This document shows, one piece after another, positions 1 to 12,059 of a DNA stretch of 64,000 bases; position 1 is the first letter of the stretch, and each line of letters starts with the position of its first letter. The notes under the pieces are model-generated. The model was given only the letters and a program-made list of their open reading frames with translations. It ran no database searches and was not told where the DNA came from. Origin of the DNA: Ampullaceana balthica (lineage: Eukaryota; Mollusca; Gastropoda; Lymnaeidae); contig CALYLW010001022.1 of NCBI GenBank assembly GCA_944989445.1, positions 339,579-403,578 on the forward strand, read 5' to 3'. Both the position numbers and the translations under genes were made by a program.

Positions 1-120
1 TGTAATAAGTTGACCAGTGATCTACTTGTCATATGATGGCCTTATAATAACTTGACCAGTGATCTACTTGTCATATGCTGGCCTTGTATAAACGTGACTA
101 TTTTTCTACTTGTCGAGTCA
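1..120. repeat. 42-bp tandem repeat, about two copies
   Basis: The block gaccagtgatctacttgtca recurs at 12 and 54, and a shorter ctacttgtc occurs near 106. The core resembles the 24.1-24.4 kb array. Confidence 0.7.
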
Positions 121-660
121 CTCAAAATCTCTATTCGCCTTGAAAGACGCGAACTGCCGGAGACTTCTGTGTTTGCAATTTTATGGGAAGAATTATTCCA
201 GCAAATGAAAGGAGATAAGAACTGATGAGAAAATCAAACAAAAATAAAATGATGAAGTTTAATCTCTACGGTAATCGGCTAATCTCATCACGGGCTTGTT
301 GTGTTGTTCTAGACAGGATAATTCTCTGGCAATATCCCAGTGGGTAAATACGTTTTTCAGATTTTCATGATTTCCAACTCTGAGTCTGAGATGAGAAATG
401 TGTCTTAAAGTATTGAGCTAGGGAAATCTCCTTTTTAAATTAAAAAAAAGTATCAACCAGAGTGATATAAAATGGTCGGTTTATGGTTGGAATTAATGAC
501 AAATATTTTGATACCACAATATGGCTCTATTATTTTTTTATCTTTATAAATGTAATAACACAGTAGCCACATCATCATCTTCATCAGCTGCAGTGCCTGG
601 AAAATGCTACGTTAAATTTACTAACTGCAAGTCAGATATAGAACCAGGCTCCTGTTGGCA
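121..660. other. Unassigned stretch
   Basis: No exon, RNA gene or mobile-element end recognised. A short tcatcatcttcatcagc run lies at 571-588. Confidence 0.5.
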
Positions 661-661
661 G

Positions 662-1345
662 AATAGACTGACCAGCAGAGTGATGAGACTGACCAGCAGA
701 GAGATGAGACTGACCAACAGAGTGATGAGACTGACCAGCAGAGTGATGAGACTGACCAGCAGAGTGATGAGACTGACCAGCAGAGCAGATGTGACTGACC
801 AGCAGAGTGATGAGACTGACCAACAGAGTGATGAAACTGACCAGCAGAGTGATGACGCTGACCAGCAGAGTGGTGACGCTGACCAGCAGAGTGATGAGAC
901 TGACCAGCAGAGCAGATGTGACTGACCAGCAGAGTGATGAGACAGACCAGCAGAGTAATGACACTGACCAGCAGAGTGATGACGCTGACCAGCAGAGTGA
1001 TGAGACTGACCAGCAGAGTGATGACGCTGACCAGCAGAGTGATGACACTGACCAGCAGAGTGATGACGCTGACCAGCAGAGTGATGACACTGACCAGCAG
1101 AGTGATGACGCTGACCAGCAGAGTGATGACGCTGACGGGCAGAGTGATGAGACTGACCAGCAGAGTGATGACGCTGACCAGCAGAGTGATGACGCTGACC
1201 AGCAGAGTGATGAGACTGACCAATAGAGTGATGACGCTGACCAACAGAGTGATGAGAAAGACCAACAGAGTGATGACGCTGACCAACAGAGTGATGAGAC
1301 AGACTAGCAGAGTGATGAGACTGACCAGCAGTGCAGATGTGACTG
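662..1345. repeat. 21-bp minisatellite, about 32 copies
   Basis: Unit contains gactgaccagcagagtgatg. Because 21 is a multiple of three, several frames stay open on both strands (for example repeated DETDQQS), which gives long ORFs that are not genes. Variants alternate GAGACT, GACGCT and GACACT. Confidence 0.95.
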
Positions 1346-1562
1346 ACCAACAAACCAGATGTTCAAGACGTCATAACTTGCTACAACTGATCAATAATCA
1401 GTTAATGAATTACGATACATCCGTGTATGCGAATTACGTGCTAAAAGCTATGAATGGTGGGGAATAACTTTAAAAAAAACAGAGAGTTACTTGTCGACGG
1501 TCTGGGCAAAAAAAACAGCACACGGATAGTCCCATAATCTTCAACGTTCATAAGAGATGCGG

Positions 1563-2222
1563 AATGTTCGGTCACTCCCATGAAACACTGTAGGAGGTGA
1601 CCATAGAACGTACCGACCATGAAACACTGTAGGAGGTGACTATAGAACGTACCGACCATGAAACACTGTAGGAGGTGACCATAGAACGTACCGACCATGA
1701 AACACTGTAGGAGGTGACCATAGAACGTACCGACCATGAAACACTGTAGGAGGTGACCATAGAACGTACCGACCATGAAACACTGTAGGAGGTGAACATA
1801 GAACGTACCGACCATGAAACACTGTAGGAGATGACCATAGAACTTACCGACCATGAAACACTGTAGGAGGTGACAATAGAACGTACCGACCATGAAACAC
1901 TGTAGGAGGTGACCATAGAACGTACCGACCATGAAACACTGTAGGAGGTGACCATAGAACGTACCGACCATGAAACACTGTAGGATGTGACCACAGAACG
2001 TACCGACCATGAAACACTGTAGGAGGTGACCACAGAACGTACCGACCATGAAACACTGTAGGAGGTGACCATAGAACGTACCTACCAATGTTCGGTCACT
2101 CCCATGAAACACTGTAGGAGGTGACCATAGAACGTACCGACCATGAAACACTGTAGGAGGTGACCATAGAACGTACCGACCATGAAACACTGTAGGAGGT
2201 GACCATAGAACGTACCGACCAT
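1563..2222. repeat. 39-bp minisatellite, about 16 copies
   Basis: Unit includes catgaaacactgtaggaggt and accatagaacgtaccga. The array is split once at 2082-2105 by a second copy of the left-edge sequence (atgttcggtcactcc, also at 1563), so the right block looks like a larger duplication. ORFs here are artefacts of the period. Confidence 0.95.
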
Positions 2223-3340
2223 GCCGACGATACATAAATACAACAAAATAACACGACGCAGGACTAAACGTGATCTGGTCTCCCGCTGACATCTTAGGTC
2301 AACATTGCCTGACGCAAAATTTATATGGATAAATGCTACAAGGTTGTAGACAAAGTTGTTGCAGCCCAAGACAATTTTGAATAACACTTCAGTGATTTAT
2401 TTCAGCTGTAAAGCAAAGTCTTGTCTCAAAATGTAGACACAAAATTGTCGGTAAATGAGAAAATAGTTATTCCAAAATTTCCAATCCAATGAACAAAACA
2501 TCACATTATTCCTTCATCTTTTACAATGAGTATTGAAAATTCATTTTTGCTAAAATTAATTTGATCGAAACAACTTTGTTTTCATTAACCCCTATCTCAT
2601 CATCTTTCTTTTCATTATTCGCCATAAAAGCTGCTGGTTTTCCAATAACCCCCCTCCCCCATCATCTCTCTTTCAATAAACAATTAGCTTACAATATTGT
2701 TTCTCATTTGACTTTTAGTGCAGCCCAGTTTCTCCAAATTAATGTTCAGAATTTTGTCTCCTCTCAGTTGAAATCACTTCAGTGTTGTGATCCCCTCGTT
2801 CTCACATTAACAGCACAAAAAGCCTTCAGATAGATGACATTTTTATTTCTTAGATTTAAACCAAGTCAGTAAACAGGCGTAAAATTCTCCTCTAGCACGA
2901 GATTGCAAAGCTCTGAAAATGGCTTCTGCAGGGAGGGAAGTCCGCTGGACAAAGTGATTGTGTTTAGTTCTAGCGCTGGGCCTATCCGTGGTGTAAGTTA
3001 ATAACACCAATCGGACTTGTGGCCCGGGTCGCTGATAGATCGGCTGCACGGTGGGGAACGTCCAAGGAGGATCAACAAGATTTCTTAATAGAATTGTTTA
3101 CGTCATTTGTTAAGTCGTCTGTTCTCTCACACCAACGGTCAACTACTCTGAGCGTATGCCAATTTTTATTTGTTTCTTCTAACGGTCAGTTTGTCTGATT
3201 GGAAGACTCCATGACCACTGTTTGATGTACGTTTCGTTGATTGAAATGGTCGGAATGAGCCTCTTCCTAAAAAGCCATGAAAGCTAATGCATGGCTTTTG
3301 TGATCAGTGTTAAAGAAAGAGTTCATTGAGCACAGTCTTC
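2223..3340. other. Unassigned stretch
   Basis: No supported gene. Short ORFs at 2561-2833 and 2843-3049 have no recognisable domain and no splice context. Confidence 0.5.
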
Positions 3341-3757
3341 TAGCCAGTGGCATATCTATGCAAGCTTTCTTCCTGCTACATATCTATACAAGCTTCCTTC
3401 CAACTACATATCTATAGAAGTTTCCATTCAACAACATATCTATACAAGTTTTCTTCCAACTACATATCTATAGAAGTTTCCATTCAACAACATATCTATA
3501 CAAGTTTTCTTCCAACTACATATCTATAGAAGTTTCCATTCAACAACATATCTATACAAGTTTTCTTCCAACTACATATCTATAGAAGTTTCCATTCAAC
3601 AACATATCTATACAAGTTTTCTTCCAACTACATATCTATAGAAGTTTCCATTCAACAACATATCTATACAAGCTTCCTTCCAACTACATATCTATATAAG
3701 TTTCCATTCAACTACATATCTATACATGTTTTCTTCCAACTACATATCTATACAAGG
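3340..3757. repeat. 56-bp higher-order minisatellite (two 28-bp halves)
   Basis: Two 28-bp half-units alternate: one with tatctatacaagttttcttc, the other with tatctatagaagtttccatt. They alternate strictly through the middle of the array, then become irregular near 3660-3757. Confidence 0.9.
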
Positions 3758-3829
3758 TAAGAGTCTGGCTCTGTAATTTGCTGCCGTAGGATTTTTGCCG
3801 GAAATTCACTTTTTTTCTGTAATGCATAT

Positions 3830-4480
3830 GAGATGGTCTACTTCCAGTCTGAGATAGTATACTTCCAGTCTGAGATGGTCTACTTCCAGTCTGGGATGGT
3901 ATACTTCGAGTCTGAGATGGTCTACTTACATTCTTAGATGGTCTACTTCCAGTCTGAGATGGTATACTTCGAGTCTGAGATGGTCTACTTACATTCTGAG
4001 ATGGTCTACTTCCAGTCTGAGATGGTCTACTTCCAGTCTGAGATAGTATACTTCCAGTCTGAGATGGTCTACTTCCAGTCTGGGATGGTATACTTCGAGT
4101 CTGAGATGGTCTACTTACATTCTGAGATGGTCTACTTCCAGTCTGAGATGGTATACTTCGAGTCTGAGATGGTCTACTTACATTCTGAGATGGTCTACTT
4201 CCAGTCTGAGATGGTTTACTTCCAGTCTGTCTGAGATGGTCTACTTCCAGTCTGAGATGGTCTACGCCCAGTCTGAGATGGTATACTTCCGGTCAAAGAT
4301 TGTTTACTTCAGGTATGAGATGTTCCACTTCCGGTTTGAGATGTTCTACTTCCAGTCAGAGATGTTCTACTTCAAGTCTGAGATTTTCCACTACCGGTCT
4401 GAGATGTTCTACCTCCGATATGAGATGTCCTACTTTCGGTTTGAGATGTTCTACTTCCCGTCTGAAATGTTCTACTTCCG
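3830..4480. repeat. 21-bp minisatellite, degenerating rightwards
   Basis: Unit gagatggtctacttccagtc with variants cgagtc and acattc that recur as a 63-bp triplet. From about 4300 copies diverge (gatgttctacttccg). They grade into the next array, which keeps the ATGxTCTACTTCCGG core. Confidence 0.92.
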
Positions 4481-5693
4481 ATCTATAATTCAGATGTTCT
4501 ACTTCCGGTTTATAATTTAGATTTCTACTACTTGTGTAGAATTCAGATGTTCTACTTTCAGAGTAGAATTCAGATATTCGACTTCTGGTTTAGAATTAAG
4601 ATATTCAAATTCTGGTATAGAATTAAGATGTTCTACTTTTGGTCTAGAATTGAGATGCTCTACTTCCGGTCTAGAATTCAGATGCTCTACTTCCGGTCTA
4701 GAATTCAGATGCTCTACTTCCGGTCTAGAATTCAGATGCTCTACTTCCGGTCTAGAATTCAGATGCTCTACTTCCGGTCTAGAATTCAGATGCTCTACTT
4801 CCGGTCTAGAATTAAGATGTTCTACTTCCGGTCTAGAATTCAGATGCTCTACTTCCGGTCTAGAATTCAGATGCTCTACTTCCGGTCTAGAATTCAGATG
4901 CTCTACTTCCGGTCTAGAATTCAGATGCTCTACTTTGTCTAGAATTCAGATGCTCTACTTTGTCTAGAATTCAGATGCTCTACTTTGTCTAGAATTCAGA
5001 TGCTCTACTTCCGGTCTAGAATTCAGATGCTCTACTTCCGGTCTAGAATTCAGATGCTCTACTTCCGGTCTAGAATTCAGATGCTCTACTTCCGGTCTAG
5101 AATTAAGATGTTCTACTTCCGGTCTAGAATTCAGATGCTCTACTTCCGGTCTAGAATTCAGATGCTCTACTTCCGGTCTAGAATTCAGATGCTCTACTTC
5201 CGGTCTAGAATTCAGATGCTCTACTTTGTCTAGAATTCAGATGCTCTACTTTGTCTAGAATTCAGATGTTCTACTTTGTCTAGAATTCAGATGCTCTACT
5301 TCCGGTCTAGAATTCAGATGCTCTACTTTGTCTAGAATTCAGATGCTCTACTTTGTCTAGAATTCAGATGCTCTACTTTGTCTAGAATTCAGATGCTCTA
5401 CTTTGTCTAGAATTCAGATGTTCTACTTTGTCTAGAATTCAGATGCTCTACTTCCGGTCTAGAATTCAGATGCTCTACTTTGTCTAGAATTCAGATGCTC
5501 TACTTTGTCTAGAATTCAGATGTTCTACTTTGTCTAGAATTCAGATGTTCTACTTTGTCTAGAATTCAGATGCTCTACTTCCGGTCTAGAATTCAGATGC
5601 TCTACTTTGTCTAGAATTCAGATGCTCTACTTTGTCTAGAATTCAGATGTTCTACTTTGTCTAGAATTCAGATGTTCTACTTCCCGTCTAGAT
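4480..5693. repeat. 27/25-bp minisatellite with higher-order structure
   Basis: Unit contains tctagaattcagatgctc (overlapping XbaI and EcoRI sites) then tacttccgg (27 bp) or tactttg (25 bp). A marker variant, aattaagatgttc, occurs at 4810 and again at 5101 with matching flanks, a 291-bp duplication. From about 5450 a 127-bp super-unit (one 27-mer plus four 25-mers) repeats. Confidence 0.95.
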
Positions 5694-6165
5694 ACTCACT
5701 GTCTCAATCCAAGCGAAGTCTCCCACCCTCCTATCGCCCTTATTTCTATTATCACTGGGACAAAGCCGTTAAGAGTGCGTGACGCTTGCAGACGGATCTC
5801 CATTTGTGTAGCAGACGATCAGCTACCTTCAAAGTGACCGTTTCAACAGGCGACTCACGCACAGTCTGGTTAATTAACACTTCCAAACGACGCCAAACTC
5901 AAGGCGGTCACGATGGTCAACTACTTCGGCCAGTTCAGTGTCTACTGAGACCAGTCGGCTGACCCAAGACTAATGTGGTCATTTCTTTACAGTCTGAAAA
6001 GTTTTGTGTTTTTTTAAACTCTCGACCATTTAAATAAATTGTCGATATAGGAATTTCTTACAACTTTAATTTGAAAACTAAAACATGGCTACATCCTAGG
6101 GATTATTAATATTCTTAGAAAATCAGATAATGTCAGAACTTTTTAAAAACATTTCACAACATTGA
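5694..6165. other. Unassigned stretch
   Basis: Nothing recognised. Base composition is less AT-rich until about 5990. Confidence 0.5.
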
Positions 6166-6600
6166 CATTGACATTTGACATTATATCACATTAATGAAAA
6201 TTACACAACATTTTATTAACATTACACAACATTAGATAAAATTACAAAAAAATTACTCAACACACAAACAAAATTACATCATTACTCAACATTACACAAC
6301 ATTACTAAACGTTACAAAATATTAGACACCATTACACAATATTGCTATACATATTTCAACATTACACATCATCACTCAACATTATTTATCATTACTCAAC
6401 ATGCCATAACACAACATTACACATCATCACTCAACAATATTTATCATTACTCAACATGACATAACACAACATTACATACAGTAAATGTCCAAAGATACTC
6501 AGCATTATTCAACATTACTCAACATTATTCAACATTATTCAACATTATTCAACATTACTCAACATTACTAAGCATAGCTCAATAATAAGCAACATCTCTC
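6165..6600. repeat. Degenerate CAACATTA(C/T) repeat
   Basis: Irregular runs of acattacacaacatt and actcaacatt with variable spacing. No single period. Confidence 0.75.
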
Positions 6601-6678
6601 AAAGTCCAAGTTATCATGCGCACTGCGATTTCCATGATCCCAACACCCCTGATCTATTGAATGGTATCCTTAAAATAA

Positions 6679-7193
6679 TCATCAACATACATAATTCCCG
6701 AAAGGGATGTAATGCTTCTTGGATGTAATGCTGATTTGTTCAATAGTGCGCACCAAAAATTACAGCACCAAATATAACTCTTTTCGAACGTTCCGCATAA
6801 AATTGTTCAATATGATAATGAATGAATCAAATAAAAATAAATAAATAAAATGAAAGTTCTGTATTACGTTATTTTTTAAATCTGATGTGTATTTATTTTT
6901 GAAAACTTCCGTCATTTTTGACGGGTGATACGCTAGTCATCAATATACATAATTTGCAATGTATGTCACGTCTGTCTGTCCGTGACACTACTAATTTTAG
7001 AAAGCAGCGCACCAAATTACTGCACCAAAAAATAACTCTTTTCGAACGTCCGCATAAAACTGTTCAATAGGCAAATAAATGACTAAAATTAAAATTAATA
7101 AAATAAATGAAAGTTCTGTATTAGGTTACTTTTTAATCTGACGTGTATTTTTTAAAAAAAAACTTTCGTCATTTTTAACGGGTGAAACACTAG
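6679..7193 (+). mobile_element. Two head-to-tail non-autonomous Helitrons (6679-6936, 6937-7193)
   Basis: Both units start TCATCAA(C/T)ATACATAAT and end with a short hairpin (cgtcatttttgacg at 6910-6923) followed by CTAG (6933-6936 and 7190-7193). TC start, 3' hairpin and CTAG end are the classical Helitron termini. The second unit follows the first CTAG with no spacer. No coding capacity. Confidence 0.8.
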
Positions 7194-7689
7194 TAAAGAT
7201 AATAGTCATTTAAACCCTGTTTAAATAGGATGTTTTGTATTGTATTATGTCTAAGGGTGTGCTTCACTTAAAATAAATTCAACCGAAGCCAGTGGGTTGA
7301 ACCCGAAGACGTGAACTTGAAAATACAAATGTGTAACAAGCAGGTCTAAATGTCAATAAGTAGTAGACACGAAGCCGAAAATATGTCAAGCCTCGATAGT
7401 TTATAATACAATACTAGAGAGCCTTTTAACACTAGTGCTGAACTTTTATATTTATACAATATTTTATAGAATATACGTATAAATTAATGTTCTTGGTGTA
7501 CCGGAAATGTTCGAGACTACGTACGAAATTGAAGCACATTCTATTTCTCTTCCAGATGGCCTGCCTTGACAAACTGCACACACAATCTTTATACCAAATC
7601 TACACAAAAGATAGCGTAATTAAAAATAACTCACTGCAATTAAAAATATATGCAATTTTTAAATAACAATGTTTATATTTCTTTCTTTA
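7194..7689. other. Unassigned stretch
   Basis: AT-rich, no recognisable feature. Confidence 0.45.
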
Positions 7690-8030
7690 AAATGTACGAG
7701 CAACCAAGCCCGTCCAAGGACGTTCCGCCACCGTTCGGTGGTATGTTGTAACTTCCCTTCACCAGCCGTCTCGACCGGCATACATGTGCATCACGTCAAA
7801 AATACTATTCATTATAGTTAAAATAAATAACTCGTAAAAACAGAGCTTTTGACTATAAATCCCAATGCGCATAACTCAAAATAAAATCTTGGAAGAAATA
7901 CTGCACCAAAAATAACTCGTTTTGAACGTCCGCGTAAACTTGATATGATTGGCTGTAGGAGTCATGTGTGTTTGAGAGGACCAATCGCTATAGATGACGG
8001 GACAGAACTTAGCCTTTTATTATATAGGAA
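7690..8030 (-). mobile_element. Interspersed element, minus-strand copy (pair with 61853-62185)
   Basis: About 340 bp match the region at 61853-62185 in inverse orientation, including gccaccgttcggtgg and the end segment ccttttattatatagga. On its own strand it begins tcctatataataaaaggc. That may be a Helitron 5' end but the class is not proven. Confidence 0.75.
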
Positions 8031-9590
8031 GGATCCTTTACTACTCCTGATGTCAGAGGCCTTTAATTAAGTGCGCTGATCTTTCAACATCAACTGCATG
8101 TGTCAAACTCAAGGCCCACGGGCCACATCAGGTCTATCTAATCATTGTACAAGCCCAAAAGGTTTTAATCGATGTGAAATTATATTTACACAGATGTAAA
8201 GTTTAAGGCATGAAAATTTAATTGCCCTTTGATTAAAGCAGCCTTATCTAACGGCATGGTATATTACTAACGTTCCTTGCCTAACTTTATTCGCCGCCAA
8301 GCAATTTTGAACCGTGTCAACTCTATGATATTTCCCTATCATATATTTTTTTTGCTGGAAGCTTATCTTAATTTAGGCGTAGATAGCACGGTGAAAAAGT
8401 GACTTTGAAGTACAAAATGCAGCTTCGAGCTCTTTCGTAACCCAATAGCAAATAGAGATGGAAACTTAAACCCCACACAATTTGTTGATGGAGCTATCAA
8501 GCTGCCGTGCAATAATGGGATGCTTAAGATGACGCTGTATAGCCTGCACAGTTCACTCGTTTCATTCCTGAATAGTTACCTCTGCTTCGTCTACAAGACG
8601 CTCGAAACTTGACATTTTTGGTAGATTTGATGTTGGTGAGTAGCTGAGTGACAACTCATCACACAGGAGTCAAACTTATTGTCTTTCATTAGAATATCAA
8701 CGACTAGGACAAATGCTCGAAACGTGAATGAAATAACAGCTAACAAAGGACGCCAAGCATTCACGTCTGACAATCGACATAAGAGGGATTGGATATGTCA
8801 GGGACATTAATTATTAAAATTGTTGTTTCGTTTGACTTATCAATTTAAAAACGAGTTTTGTTCTGCTTATTGAATGTTTATCACGTTCGACTCGCGATTT
8901 TACGCGTGACTTCAGATTTAACTGCTGGGCAAATTGAGTTGTCTCCCCTGGTTTAACCTTCAGAGCTTGACGTAAGCTGGGAGAGCTATACATACCCACT
9001 CTATGGTATGACCTAGACTACTTATCCTGGTGTTATTCAGTATCGCACGGTGATCTTCCGCATCTCTGTCTTGCCTCAACCCTTGTTATTGGTCAGACGA
9101 AAAGTACAGATTTAACCGCCATGCCCCTGGCTGGTCTTAGCCGCGGTAGCCACGTTGTTTAATTGGTGACCCTCGGGCCAGGTCTTGTTGGGAAGATGAA
9201 CATAAGGGAACGTTAAGTGCTGCTGTCAGCCCCACTATTCGGACTTGTGTGAATGGTCCTGGGTGGTACCCGTTTCTCGTGTCCAGCATATTGGGATATG
9301 ATGTATGTGAAAATAGATTGAAAGAATCGACTGAAGTACAAAAGTTTGGCTGATGGAATCTATCAAATCTTTGGTGTAGTTCACGGTCTATAAGCAAAAG
9401 GTGCGCTAGTTTTTAATGTTATGAACACACATATTCATGTACGTCTTAGATTTCAATTGTCCGAGATAAATTGTATATTTATGAACTTGACTGTCAAAAA
9501 ATTTCAAGGTGTTATTGGGGGAAAGACTCATAAAGAGGGGGTCAAAAGTAAAATAGATTAAGAGAGGGGTCAAACTTTACAATTGACAGT
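8031..9590. other. Unassigned stretch
   Basis: No supported gene. ORFs at 8591-8773, 8814-8999 and 9137-9397 (minus) show no known motif. Confidence 0.5.
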
Positions 9591-10080
9591 CATCAAAGAC
9601 AAATATCACAGAAAGAAGACAGCTATCATAGACAGTTGACAGTTATCATAGACAGATAGATGACAGCTTTCATAGAAACTTTTGACAGCCACTACAGGCA
9701 GAGGCGTAACTTGGCTTTTGACGCCCTTGGCTAATTTATTTTTGGCGCCCTTTATTTAAATAAAAAATTAAAAAATTAGAGATTTAGCGGCGCCCTTCTG
9801 AACTGGCGCAGGCCGGCACCCTTGGCAACTGTCTCAATGCCAAGCCGTTGTTACGACACTGACCTAGACAATTGACAGCCATCAGAGAGACAGTTTACTG
9901 CTATCAAAGAGTCGGATTACAGTTATCATAGACTGTTGACACATATCACATAGACAGATGGCCGATAGCATAGAGACAGATGACAGTTACCATAGACTGA
10001 TGACAGATATCATATAGACAGATGGCCGATAGCATAGAGACAGATGACAGTTATCATAGAAACAGTTGACAGCTATCATG
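9590..10080. repeat. Degenerate GACAGTTATCATAGA repeat with a hAT-like insertion
   Basis: Irregular copies of gacagttatcatagacag, some as a longer unit at 9950-10060. The run is interrupted at 9700-9840 by non-repeat sequence that opens cagaggcgtaac, the terminal sequence of the hAT element at 47062, and carries GGCGCCC stretches. The right terminus is not clear. Confidence 0.6.
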
Positions 10081-10440
10081 GCTTGCAGTAGTGCTGTTGA
10101 TATTATTGATGCTTTCACATGTCAATCTCGTCTGTGTACCTGGAAGTGTGGTATGGTTCATTTACTTTACTACACTCGGCAGTTTGTCTCATCGCCTCAA
10201 CACGGAAATCACAGTGAGGGTCGCACCAGTACTGACTACTTCTACGTCAAAAAACGTTGTGACCAGTCAGCACTGAAAGCACTCTTCTATTACCTCAAAA
10301 TATTTCAGAATCGGCAAAATAAATATTACTAATTGCCGTTATATTATTATTATTTTATTTTACTAAGCAGAAGTAATTATCTTGAAAAGATTGGCCTTTG
10401 AGTTTGTTAGTTGACAGCTAAGTGTATGTTTTCTCCACAG

Positions 10441-10592
10441 CTCTGCCAAGATGATGCCGTCTCGGACAAGAGGAAATACCCAACATTCGCGAGGACATTC
10501 CCTCCAGCCGTCCAGATCACAAGCTCCATCATCTCATTGTTGAAACACTACAACTGGACAAAGTTCTCCATCATCTACGGGAAAAATGACAG
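10441..10592 (+). CDS. Receptor guanylate cyclase exon 1 (of those visible): ANF-receptor ligand-binding domain
   Basis: Codons 1-50 plus two bases of the next. It begins after ...tttctccacag and ends AG|gtaaat. It reads KRKYPTFARTFPPAVQ and then HYNWTKFSIIYG, the conserved stretch of receptor cyclase ectodomains where the YPTFAR motif is followed by a W-x-K-F-S-I-I-Y beta strand. NWT is a possible glycosylation site. The reading frame is closed upstream within the intron, so the acceptor decides the start. Earlier exons, which should encode the signal peptide and roughly the first 150 residues, were looked for in 1-10440 and not found. Confidence 0.85.
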
Positions 10593-10689
10593 GTAAATAT
10601 TTTTTTACATAGACACGTCTCGTGCACTTATCTTTGTTATTACTTCATAGACACGACCCGGGTACTTCATAATAATAAACAATATAATA

Positions 10690-10985
10690 GCCCAAGTCAC
10701 TCACTGACTGACTGGCTCACTGCATGTGGAACGCTATGACGCCATTGTTTGATCTTATATTTAATACAAGGTGTGCATCAAAAGGTGTGAAAATTAATTA
10801 TAAATTAGAGACGCGCTGTAAAAATATATGACGTCTTTGTTTTAGCTTATATATTAATTATGGAAAAGAGAGCGATGTAAAAAGAGGATTTGAGGATTTA
10901 TAATTATAAAATACTTTGTGTACATTTCAGGAAGTGTTATATTTCGTATTTATCAAACAAGGATAAGTTACTTGGGGTTTTGACC
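10690..10985 (+). mobile_element. Helitron-family fragment
   Basis: Shares gcatcaaaaggtgtg, tgacgtctttgttttagc and tttcgtatttatcaaacaag with the Helitron units at 33752-34842. Both ends are degraded and it stops in a poly-C/poly-A run at 10984. Confidence 0.75.
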
Positions 10986-11271
10986 CCCCCCCCAAAAAAA
11001 AAGTCCTACAACTCCTAGTAATATTAATGATAAAATTTGAGAATTCATATAGCGTAGTACCCCAGCAAGCAGATAGGCTCACGGAACTTTACATGAACAT
11101 AGTAACACACATATTTATAAATAGATTCAATTTAAAACATTCATTTCCTTATTTCAAAATTACAACAAACTTAAAATTACACGATGGTGCACGTAAGCTA
11201 CGCGTATCATTCAGCGAAATGTTTGATTGTTATTATTGAAGTAAAAATATTAAAGTTTGAAGGGATGTGTT

Positions 11272-11640
11272 TTAGTGCATTCTTGAAGGCCTTAGTAGTA
11301 GGATACAACGAATGTGTAATGATAGAGAGCTCCACTGTTTGGGGGCACAAAACAAGAAAGACCCTTCACCAAAAAATTTAGTGGGTGTTTGGGAACAGAG
11401 AGAACACGTGTGTGTGCAGAAGAGCATAGCTGTCGAGTGGGTGAGTAGACAGAAAGAAGTGCAGTAAGATAGGATGGGCAAGAGTCAGATAAGAAGTTGT
11501 GGCAAAGAACGGACAGTTTGAAACCAACGCTTGCTTTTACTGGAGCCAACGAAGTGAATGAAGAAGCGGAGTGATATGGCAGTAGAATTTTGAACGTTTT
11601 GTAGATTTTTTCCCCATGTATTGTTTAGGCGAACCTGAAA
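11272..11640 (-). pseudogene. LINE reverse transcriptase C-terminus, broken
   Basis: Three overlapping minus-strand frames together look like the C-terminal tail of CR1/L2/jockey-type LINE proteins: LQNVQNSTA, then PVKASVGFKLSVLCHNFLSD, SCPSYLTALLSVYSPTRQL, then APKQWSSLSLHIR. Moving between frames needs two frameshifts. The L-H-W-L-P-V-K motif is reduced to APVK. No polymerase catalytic motif is present, so this is a dead 3' fragment in the exon 1-2 intron. Confidence 0.7.
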
Positions 11641-11824
11641 GAAGAGATATACAACAATAAAGACGAGATAAAAACAAGAGCACATACTGAAGTTTTCTTT
11701 TCAGTAACTGTTATGTACTGGCGTATGGAGCTGATCTGACGGATGTCGGTGTAGGCAGAGTGACGGATGTGATTTATAAAGTTATTTGTAGACATGTTGT
11801 CAGAAAAATAACGGGGCCATCTGA

Positions 11825-12055
11825 TCTGTGTAATTATGACATAGACACTCCCCATGAGCTTGACCTTTGTCATTGTTACATAGACACGCCCCATGAGCTT
11901 TACCTTTGTCATTGTTACATAGCCACGCCCCATGAGCTTTACCTTGGTCATTGTTACATAGACACGCCCCATGAGCTTTACCTTTGTCATTGTTACATAG
12001 ACACGCCCCAGGAGCTTTACCTTTGTCATTGCTACATAGCCACGCCCCATGCACT
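11825..12055. repeat. 39-bp minisatellite, six copies
   Basis: Unit contains acatagacacgccccatgag followed by ctttacctttgtcattg. The period is a multiple of three and opens ORFs on both strands. Confidence 0.93.
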
Positions 12056-12059
12056 CGTT

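Noticed and set aside
607..2292. Repeat-rich ORFs of 130-280 codons
   Set aside because: Products of 21-bp and 39-bp minisatellites.
2561..3049. Small genes at 2561-2833 (plus) and 2843-3049 (minus)
   Set aside because: No motif, no conserved composition, no splice or poly(A) context.
10091..10276. Possible first exon with signal-peptide-like start (MLLILLMLSHVNLVCVPGS)
   Set aside because: Hydrophobic start, but the following residues do not resemble a receptor cyclase N-terminus, the frame overlaps a degenerate repeat edge, and roughly 150 ectodomain residues would be missing before exon 1.
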